DNA of 5,026 bases from an uncultured Christensenella sp. (GTDB lineage: Bacteria > Bacillota > Clostridia > Christensenellales > UBA1242). Below the pieces are notes generated by a model, which saw only the letters and a program-made list of their open reading frames with translations, was not told the origin of the DNA and searched no databases. Both the position numbers and the translations under genes were made by a program. This document shows positions 1 to 5,026 of this stretch, piece after piece. Every line of letters starts with the position of its first letter. Position 1 is the first letter of the stretch. Location: positions 1 to 5,026 of the forward strand of contig CASFFI010000046.1 in assembly GCA_949293925.1 (NCBI GenBank). The letters run 5' to 3'.

Positions 1-457
1 GTGTATTGAAAAAAAGATTTCTAACTTCAATTTTTGTGCCAATACTTCCTGCCACCCTAACAGGCTCAAAGAATTCTCCACCTTTAATCTGCATACTTAC
101 AGCAAAATCTGCATCTTTATATCTTGTCTTAATATCTACTTCACTTACTGCTGAAATACTAGCAAGAGCCTCACCTCTAAATCCCATCGATAAAATTGCT
201 TTTAAATCTTCCGGATCTTTTATCTTGCTTGTTGCATGGGGCAAAAATGCTTTTACAATGTCTTCTTCCATTATACCTATACCATTATCTGTTACACAGA
301 TATAATCAATTCCCCCACCCTTTATTTCTATTTTTATACTGTCAGCGTTGGCATCGAGTGCATTGTCAACTAATTCTTTTACGACAGAACTTGGGCGCTC
401 AACAACTTCACCTGCACTGATTAAATTAATCATTCGTTTATCTAATACATTTATCAT
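1..457 (-). CDS. mutL: DNA mismatch repair protein MutL, N-terminal 152 codons (3' end beyond the left edge)
   Basis: MutL is the ATP-driven matchmaker that couples MutS mismatch recognition to downstream strand removal in the cytoplasm. The visible part is the GHKL ATPase domain. ISAGEVVERP lies at residues 13-22, followed by VKELVDNALDA at 26-36, where E28 matches the catalytic general base and N32 the Mg-binding Asn of E. coli MutL (E29, N33). The ATP-binding DNGIG is at 57-61, HATSK at 74-78 and the ATP-lid motif GFRGEAL at 92-98. The frame stays open to the left edge, ending in LFFNT, where the family usually continues with PARxKF. The start at 457 places the first motif at the usual distance and has an SD-like AAGGGAA three bases upstream. 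The gene lies 88 bases downstream of the membrane-protease gene and has its own predicted promoter. The C-terminal half lies outside, so the presence of the DQHAxxER endonuclease motif expected in a non-Dam organism cannot be judged. The E. coli RHATSK arginine is proline here (P73). The identification is certain. Confidence 0.97.
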   Translation of the reverse strand, partial: MINVLDKRMINLISAGEVVERPSSVVKELVDNALDANADSIKIEIKGGGIDYICVTDNGIGIMEEDIVKAFLPHATSKIKDPEDLKAILSMGFRGEALASISAVSEVDIKTRYKDADFAVSMQIKGGEFFEPVRVAGSIGTKIEVRNLFFNT

Positions 458-460
458 AAA

Positions 461-467
461 TTCCCTT
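461..467 (-). promoter_or_regulatory. Ribosome binding site of mutL
   Basis: AAGGGAA on the minus strand ends three bases before the ATG at 457. The spacing is short but similar to that of the upstream gene in this cluster. It supports the chosen start, as the MutL homology begins directly after it. Confidence 0.6.
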
Positions 468-515
468 AACTTTTTTCAGTTATATAATTTTATTTAATTA
501 CATAATCCAATATAT

Positions 516-542
516 ATTATAAAATATTATAACAATTGTCAA
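516..542 (-). promoter_or_regulatory. Predicted sigma-A-type promoter for mutL
   Basis: On the minus strand a perfect -35 hexamer TTGACA (542-537) is followed after 15 bases by a perfect -10 hexamer TATAAT (521-516). A spacer of 15 is shorter than the preferred 17. With 17 bases the hexamer would be TAATAT, a 4/6 match. Transcription would start near 507-510, leaving a leader of about 50 bases before the mutL ATG. The region is so AT-rich that chance TATAAT matches are expected (a second lies at 531-526, too close to the -35 to pair with it). The exact TTGACA in the one intergenic gap and in the right orientation is the stronger argument. This is a prediction only. Confidence 0.55.
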
Positions 543-548
543 TTGTTA
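530..548. repeat. 19-bp perfect palindrome over the mutL -35 box; possible operator
   Basis: TAACAATTG-A-CAATTGTTA on the minus strand is a perfect inverted repeat of two 9-base arms around a single central base. It starts at the stop codon of the upstream gene and fully covers the TTGACA hexamer. A dyad of this size over a -35 box is where a dimeric repressor would bind, but it does not match an operator I recognise (for example, not the Gram-positive LexA box GAACnnnnGTTC). As RNA it could form only an A/U-dominated 7-bp stem with a 5-base loop, too weak for an ordinary terminator. Chance is possible in such AT-rich DNA. Confidence 0.4.
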
Positions 549-1352
549 ATTATCAACTGAAGATATTAAAGATATAATAGCAACTAGTATTAAATCGACT
601 ACTAAAATCATTATAGAAATAGACCCAAGTGCAAGAATAATAGATGAAAAAGATAGTAATGCCAAAGTAAAACTAGTAAATGCTGAATTTGAAACAACAA
701 ATATAATCAAACTAATTAGCGAAAAAATTGCAATAAATAATAAAAATCCTTTTGCCCCACTTTTTAAATCTTGCGGACTTAAATTCATGTGCATAGAAAT
801 ACAAATCCCTAGAATTATGAAAATCCACCACTTTAAATCAGTTAGATTTTTAAAAGTAAAAATATTCGAAATTAAAATTTTTAAATTATCTAAAAAACTC
901 TGTAAAATTGCATGAATTGTAATATTATTTGTGTTAAATCTTGAAATGTTTTGAAAAATTTCAAAAAAAGCATCTTTTAAACACAACCTAATTAACAGAA
1001 TAATTACAAGACTGCCGACTAAAATAGGACCTATTGCAACAAAGAATAATCCTAATTGTTGAAAGATATTTTTTTTGTTATAACTAAAATTTACATATCC
1101 TAAAACCTGAGCTTCTTTGTCTGTATTATAAAATTTGACACCTTCAACTTTTATGCCAAACGGATAGCAAAAAATTAGATGTCCAAATTCGTGAATAGGT
1201 GTTCCGATTAAACCTGTCAATCTGTAAAAACCAAAGCCTTTTTTTGCAGTGCTAAGTATAAGTATATTCAACATATACAAAAGAACACCTATCAGTATCA
1301 AGACACCCAAACTTGAAAAGAGTTGTAATAATAATCCTTGAAAAAATCCCAT
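546..1352 (-). CDS. Uncharacterised M50-like membrane metalloprotease
   Basis: This is a 268-residue integral membrane protein with no assigned function. HEFGH at 54-58 fits the zinc-binding HExxH of metalloproteases. It sits in a hydrophobic stretch (GLIGTPIHEFGHLIF, 47-61), as in site-2-protease-like (M50) enzymes, where cleavage occurs at or in the membrane. LSPQDLKSG at 191-199, just after a hydrophobic segment, could supply the third zinc ligand (D195, with H188 as another candidate). GYVNFSYN at 85-92 and the following Ile-Gly-Pro segment resemble, from memory, an uncharacterised protein family common in Firmicutes. Probable membrane segments are 12-33, 45-62, 100-123, 174-190, 203-222 and 228-263 (the last long enough for two), with a polar loop around 124-173. 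There is no PDZ domain or cleavable signal peptide. The ATG shares one base with the mutS TAA (TAATG), and GAGGG lies three bases upstream, which fixes the start. Substrate and any link to mismatch repair are unknown. The membrane-metalloprotease class is fairly sure; activity is not proven. Confidence 0.8.
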   Translation of the reverse strand: MGFFQGLLLQLFSSLGVLILIGVLLYMLNILILSTAKKGFGFYRLTGLIGTPIHEFGHLIFCYPFGIKVEGVKFYNTDKEAQVLGYVNFSYNKKNIFQQLGLFFVAIGPILVGSLVIILLIRLCLKDAFFEIFQNISRFNTNNITIHAILQSFLDNLKILISNIFTFKNLTDLKWWIFIILGICISMHMNLSPQDLKSGAKGFLLFIAIFSLISLIIFVVSNSAFTSFTLALLSFSSIILALGSISIMILVVDLILVAIISLISSVDN

Positions 1353-3790
1353 TAACCCTCTAAATCTTTTAAATGTTGTTTAGCTCTTTCTATAACCTCG
1401 TTAGGAAGGCCAGCCAAAGAAGCCACTTCTATGCCATAGCTTTTGGTAGCACTACCCCTTTTTATCTTACGCAAAAAAACTAATTTACCATTGTGTTCAT
1501 CAATAGAAATACAATAATTTTTTACAGAATTTAATTTTCCCTCTAAATTTGTAAGTTCTAAATAATGTGTTGCAAATAAAGTTTTTGCTTTTATTTTGCT
1601 ATCTAAATATTCTATAACGCTTTCTGCTATAGATAGTCCATCATAAGTAGATGTTCCCCTACCCACTTCATCTAAAATAATAAGACTATTTTTAGTTGCA
1701 AATCTAAGTATATTTGAAACTTCTACCATTTCAACCATAAAAGTACTTTGACTTGCTAGTAAATCATCACTTGCCCCAATACGAGTAAATATTCTATCAG
1801 TCAAAGATATACTTGCCTCTTTTGCAGGTACAAAACAACCCAAATGAGCCATATATGTTATAAGTGCCACTTGTCGCATATATGTAGATTTACCTGCCAT
1901 ATTAGGTCCTGTTAAAAGCATTATATCGCCATCATCAAAATGTGAATCATTTGGAATAAACTCATCATCGAGCATTTTTTCTAATACCGGGTGTCTGCCA
2001 TCTTTTATAGATATTTTTCCATCTGTTGTAATAATAGGTCGAGCGTAATTCATTTCAACTGCAACTGATGCAAAAGATAGTATTACATCAAGATTAGAAA
2101 TTATTAAAGCAATGGATTGCAAAGGTTTTGTAAATTGCATCATATAACTTCTTAAATTCTCAAAAATTTCAATTTCTAGTTTTATACTGCTTTCACTACT
2201 AGTTAAAATTTCATGTTCTAATTGTTTTAATTCATCAGTTGTATATCTATCATTATTTGAAATTGTCTGTTTCCTTTCATAATTTAATGGCACCATATTT
2301 GCAAATTGTTTAGGCACTTCTATATAATAGCCAAAAACTTTGTTATAAGCAATTTTTAATGTTTTAATTCCTGTCAAATTGCGTTGTTTTTCTTGAAACT
2401 CATTCAAGTAATCAACTGCCGAGAACTTCATATTTCTGTAATGGTCTAACTCATCATTAACCTTAGATTTTATGTAACCGCCCTCTTTAATTTGATAATT
2501 TAATTCACCTAAACCATCATCTTTATCAGACCTAATAGTAGAAAAAATTGTTTTTACAAGTTCAGGAAGTTCCATTAAACTATTTGCAAGTTTTATAAAA
2601 TTATTATCATTTGTGCTTAATATTATTTGCTTTAATTTAGGTATCTTATTCAAACTATCCATTAAACTTAAGGTTTCTCTGGGATTAATATTCCCAAATG
2701 AAATTTTACCTACTATTCTTTCAATATCTTGAATGTTTTTAAGTTCGTTATTTAGACCAACTCTAAAACTATCAGATTTTGTTAAAAACTCTACCATGTC
2801 TAGTCGTTTTTCGATTAGAGTTTTATCTTGCATAGGTGAGTTTACAACTTGTCTTAACCTTCTAGCGCCACCTGAGGTTACTGTTTTATCTAATACGCCT
2901 AAAAGACTTCCAGATTTTTTATTATCGCGCATTGTACTTTCAATTTCAAGGTTTCGTCTAGTATTTGAGTCTATGTACATATATGAATTGTTTTTAACTA
3001 ATGATGGCATTTTTAGATGTTTAATATCTCTTTTTTGAGTTTCTTTAATATAATCTAAAAGTGCGCCTATTGCTATTACACATTCATCTATGTCAAAATC
3101 GTATCCTTTAAAAGTTGTTATATTGTACTGTCTTAATACTGACCTTTTTGCGCTATCTAAATTAAATGACCACTCATAGTATTGTTGAATGTTAGGGCAA
3201 TCTGAATGTTTGCTTATTGTCAACTCATCAATTGATTTAAAGAATGCATCATTGCAAATAATTTCTGAAGGTGTTAGACGCATTATCTCATCATTGATGT
3301 AATTTAATTCAAATTCTTTTGAATATCCCGTCATAAATTCGCCTGTAGAAATATCGCAACACGCATAAGATATTGTATCTTTTGACTTATAAATACTCAT
3401 TATGTAGTTATTTAATGTACTAGTCAACATTGAACTATCCATTAAAGTTCCAGCGGTTATAATTCTTACCACTTCGCGATCCACAAGTTTACCTTTTTGT
3501 GGTTCGGTAATTTGTTCACAAATTGCAATTTTATAACCCAAACTAACAAGTTTTGCTGCATACTGCTCATAAGCGTGATAAGGGACACCACACATAGGGG
3601 CACGCTCTTCAAGACCACAATTTTTCCCTGTAAGAGTTAGTCCCAACTCTTTTGAAGCAATTATAGCATCTTCATCAAACATTTCATAAAAATCGCCTAA
3701 TCTATAGAACAAAATACAATCCTTATAATTTTGTTTGGTTTTTTTATAAATTTCCATCATAGGACTTAATTTTTTTTCTTTAGTTTTCAT
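1352..3790 (-). CDS. mutS: DNA mismatch repair protein MutS, complete but without the C-terminal tail
   Basis: MutS scans DNA as a dimer, kinks it at mismatches and small loops, and on ATP exchange becomes a sliding clamp that recruits MutL. The 812 residues follow the MutS1 layout. The mismatch-binding domain covers about 8-120, with the F-x-E reader in GDFYEMF (F34, E36) and RAPMCGVPYH near 63-72. The connector is about 128-250, the core/lever/clamp region about 265-560 and the ABC-type ATPase about 570-795. Walker A GPNMAGKST is at 628-636, GASDDLLASQSTFMVEM at 672-688 and Walker B LIILDE at 703-708, continuing into VGRGTSTYDG. The protein ends in GLPNEVIERAKQHLKDLEG, the helix-turn-helix dimer region. 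The roughly 50-residue tail of E. coli MutS, which carries tetramerisation and clamp-binding functions, is absent. The DNA just after the stop does not encode such a tail in the same frame (it reads WDFFKDYYYN and so on, then stops), so a simple nonsense mutation is not the cause. The start overlaps the miaB stop (ATGA), with AAGGG five bases upstream. Confidence 0.98.
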   Translation of the reverse strand: MKTKEKKLSPMMEIYKKTKQNYKDCILFYRLGDFYEMFDEDAIIASKELGLTLTGKNCGLEERAPMCGVPYHAYEQYAAKLVSLGYKIAICEQITEPQKGKLVDREVVRIITAGTLMDSSMLTSTLNNYIMSIYKSKDTISYACCDISTGEFMTGYSKEFELNYINDEIMRLTPSEIICNDAFFKSIDELTISKHSDCPNIQQYYEWSFNLDSAKRSVLRQYNITTFKGYDFDIDECVIAIGALLDYIKETQKRDIKHLKMPSLVKNNSYMYIDSNTRRNLEIESTMRDNKKSGSLLGVLDKTVTSGGARRLRQVVNSPMQDKTLIEKRLDMVEFLTKSDSFRVGLNNELKNIQDIERIVGKISFGNINPRETLSLMDSLNKIPKLKQIILSTNDNNFIKLANSLMELPELVKTIFSTIRSDKDDGLGELNYQIKEGGYIKSKVNDELDHYRNMKFSAVDYLNEFQEKQRNLTGIKTLKIAYNKVFGYYIEVPKQFANMVPLNYERKQTISNNDRYTTDELKQLEHEILTSSESSIKLEIEIFENLRSYMMQFTKPLQSIALIISNLDVILSFASVAVEMNYARPIITTDGKISIKDGRHPVLEKMLDDEFIPNDSHFDDGDIMLLTGPNMAGKSTYMRQVALITYMAHLGCFVPAKEASISLTDRIFTRIGASDDLLASQSTFMVEMVEVSNILRFATKNSLIILDEVGRGTSTYDGLSIAESVIEYLDSKIKAKTLFATHYLELTNLEGKLNSVKNYCISIDEHNGKLVFLRKIKRGSATKSYGIEVASLAGLPNEVIERAKQHLKDLEG
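1356..1360 (-). promoter_or_regulatory. Ribosome binding site of the M50-like gene, inside the mutS end
   Basis: GAGGG on the minus strand ends three bases before the ATG at 1352 and lies within the last codons of mutS. Together with the TAATG stop-start overlap this suggests translational coupling, with ribosomes finishing mutS restarting on the protease gene. Confidence 0.6.
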
Positions 3791-5026
3791 TTTTTCCCTT
3801 TTATAATACTTCCTGATAATTTATGATTTCTAATAGTTTCTACGCGAATATTTTGGAAAGTATTTTCAATTTCATCTGTCACATTATCACTTGGAAGATA
3901 AACTTCTCTTCCGCCGTCAGTAAAGCCAACTGTTACTCCTGAGTCTGTGCGTATTAGTGCATTATAGACCTTTCCAAAGCATTTTGTTATATTATCAGTT
4001 TGAATAAACTTTTGCGTTCTAAGTAAGGTATTTAATCTCTTTTTCTTAACTTTTTCTTCAATTTGATTATCAAACTCTGCTGCAGGTGTTCCTGTACGCT
4101 TTGAGTACATAAAAGCAAACACTTGGTCGTATTTTACCTTTTTAATAAGTTTTAAAGTGTCTTGAAAATCTTTATCTGTTTCACCTGGAAAGCCTACTAT
4201 AATATCTGTTGATAGTGATATGTTTTTAATCTTCTTTTTAGCAAAATTAATAAGTTTTAAATAGTGCCCTACTGTATATCTTCTATTCATAGCCTTCAAG
4301 ATAGTATTGCTACCTGACTGCACAGGCAAGTGTAATGATTTTGCAATTTTTGGTTGCTTTGCCATAACTTTTATAATTTCTTTATTAAAGTCTATTGGGT
4401 GAGAAGTCATAAATTTTATTTTAAAATCGCCCTCTATTTTACACAGAGTGTTTAATAAACTAGAAAAACTTGTTTTAGGTTGCAAATCTTTGCCATAAGA
4501 GTTTACATTCTGACCTAAAAGTGTAATATATTTATAACCCTTATCTACTAAGCATTTTACCTCTTGCACAATTTCGTCTAGACTTCTACTGCGCTCTCTA
4601 CCTCTAACATAAGGCACAATACAATATGTACAAAATTTATTACAACCATAAATGATATTTACATAAGCATTTTTATCATCATCTCTAACAGTTTTTAATA
4701 CTTCAACATTTGATATAGGTTTATCAAAAACCTCATATATTTTTCTGTGTTCAATATCAAATTTTGTCAGATAGCTTTTTAACATACCTATGTTATATGT
4801 GCCTATAATAATATCTACAAAAGGCAATTTTTTCTTAAAATCGTATTTTCCTTCTTTTTGTTGAGGCATACAGCCACAAACTACAATTATAAGGTCTGGC
4901 TTTTCTTTTTTTAACTCTCTTAATGCCATAATGTTATTGTACGCTCTATCTTCCGCTCCTTCTCGAATACAGCAGGTATTAAACACTATTACATCACATA
5001 GTTTTAAATCATCTGATTTCGACATA
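3787..5026 (-). CDS. miaB: tRNA-2-methylthio-N6-dimethylallyladenosine synthase MiaB, N-terminus beyond the right edge
   Basis: MiaB is a radical-SAM methylthiotransferase that converts i6A37 to ms2i6A37 in tRNAs reading UNN codons, improving codon-anticodon pairing. Residues are counted here from the codon at 5025-5023. NTCCIRE at 16-22 and CGCMPQQ at 50-56 supply two of the three auxiliary-cluster cysteines (C18 and C52, matching E. coli C49 and C83). The radical-SAM motif CNKFCTYC at 128-135 binds the SAM-activating 4Fe-4S cluster. LLGQNVNSYGKD, TSHPIDF, LHLPVQSGS and VGFPGET are strong MiaB signatures and argue against RimO and MtaB. The last 70 or so residues form the TRAM RNA-binding domain. 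The ATG at 5025 is almost certainly internal: about 30 or more residues containing the first cluster cysteine (family motif TYGCQMN) are missing and must lie beyond the window. The cysteine next to C18 replaces the serine of E. coli NTCSIRE. The stop overlaps the mutS start by four bases, so the two genes are probably co-expressed. Confidence 0.96.
   Translation of the reverse strand, partial: MSKSDDLKLCDVIVFNTCCIREGAEDRAYNNIMALRELKKEKPDLIIVVCGCMPQQKEGKYDFKKKLPFVDIIIGTYNIGMLKSYLTKFDIEHRKIYEVFDKPISNVEVLKTVRDDDKNAYVNIIYGCNKFCTYCIVPYVRGRERSRSLDEIVQEVKCLVDKGYKYITLLGQNVNSYGKDLQPKTSFSSLLNTLCKIEGDFKIKFMTSHPIDFNKEIIKVMAKQPKIAKSLHLPVQSGSNTILKAMNRRYTVGHYLKLINFAKKKIKNISLSTDIIVGFPGETDKDFQDTLKLIKKVKYDQVFAFMYSKRTGTPAAEFDNQIEEKVKKKRLNTLLRTQKFIQTDNITKCFGKVYNALIRTDSGVTVGFTDGGREVYLPSDNVTDEIENTFQNIRVETIRNHKLSGSIIKGKK
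3796..3800 (-). promoter_or_regulatory. Ribosome binding site of mutS, inside the miaB end
   Basis: AAGGG on the minus strand lies five A residues before the mutS ATG at 3790, within the final miaB codons. The miaB TGA and mutS ATG overlap as ATGA (3790-3787), an arrangement typical of translational coupling. It confirms the mutS start, which also puts the family motif LSPMM at residues 8-12. Confidence 0.65.

Larger units (their letters stand above)
458..545 (-). other. Intergenic leader between the M50-like gene and mutL
   Basis: This 88-base gap is the only non-coding stretch in the window and is almost entirely A and T. It holds a predicted promoter, most of a palindrome over the -35 box, an untranslated leader of roughly 50 bases and the mutL ribosome binding site. 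No GC-rich hairpin followed by a T-run is present, so read-through from the upstream genes into mutL is likely. Confidence 0.7.

Noticed and set aside
6..420. Two overlapping plus-strand open frames of 99 and 74 codons
   Set aside because: They lie antisense to the well-conserved N-terminal mutL coding region, are low-complexity in translation, show no recognisable family and have no convincing ribosome binding site.
498..503. A start-stop minimal ORF (ATG TAA) on the minus strand in the mutL leader
   Set aside because: A six-base match is expected by chance in such AT-rich DNA and it lacks a convincing SD site. It gives no basis for claiming leader-peptide control.
530..548. The palindrome read as an intrinsic terminator for the upstream genes
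   Set aside because: The stem would be nearly all A-U with a short loop, and no clean T-run follows on the minus strand. The overlap with TTGACA fits an operator better.
1310..1340. QGLLLQLF at the start of the membrane protein as a displaced beta-clamp-binding motif replacing the missing MutS tail
   Set aside because: It is part of a hydrophobic N-terminal segment leading into the first membrane helix, does not fit the QL(S/D)LF consensus, and lies in a different frame and protein from MutS.
2733..3038. Plus-strand open frame of 101 codons
   Set aside because: It is wholly antisense to the mutS core region, whose translation is clearly conserved. The opposite frame is a shadow.
5023..5025. 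ATG near the right edge as the true miaB start
   Set aside because: A protein starting here would lack the N-terminal TYGCQMN region with the first auxiliary-cluster cysteine. The frame remains open to the window edge, so this is most likely an internal methionine.

Overview
The window is a compact, minus-strand, strongly AT-rich gene cluster read from right to left: miaB (5' end outside the window) -> mutS -> a membrane-embedded M50-like metalloprotease -> mutL (3' end outside the window). Gene order miaB-mutS-mutL, low GC, Shine-Dalgarno sites of the AAGGG/GAGGG type and the protein sequences all point to a low-GC Firmicute, most likely a member of the Clostridia. TGA is used as a genuine stop (end of miaB) and never appears inside the reading frames, so the standard bacterial code applies and a Mycoplasma-type code is excluded. 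The genus cannot be named from this window.

Layout: 3787-5026 holds most of miaB, the tRNA 2-methylthio-N6-isopentenyladenosine methylthiotransferase. Its stop overlaps the mutS start in an ATGA. 1352-3790 is a complete mutS of 812 codons that lacks the C-terminal tail found in the E. coli protein. Its stop overlaps the next start in a TAATG. 546-1352 encodes a 268-residue polytopic membrane protein with an HEFGH zinc-protease motif and a distant LSPQDLKSG motif. 458-545 is the only real intergenic gap. It carries a promoter with two consensus hexamers and a 19-bp perfect palindrome across the -35 box. 1-457 is the N-terminal 152 codons of mutL with the GHKL ATPase motifs.

Functionally, MutS and MutL are the mismatch-recognition ATPase and its matchmaker in DNA mismatch repair, and MiaB modifies A37 of tRNAs reading UNN codons. 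The tight overlaps imply that miaB, mutS and the protease gene share a transcript and are translationally coupled. mutL can probably be transcribed both by read-through and from its own promoter. The protease gene between mutS and mutL is the unexpected part: nothing in its sequence ties it to DNA repair, and its role is unknown. No RNA genes, mobile elements, CRISPR arrays or tandem repeats are visible. Open frames on the plus strand are antisense shadows of these genes.
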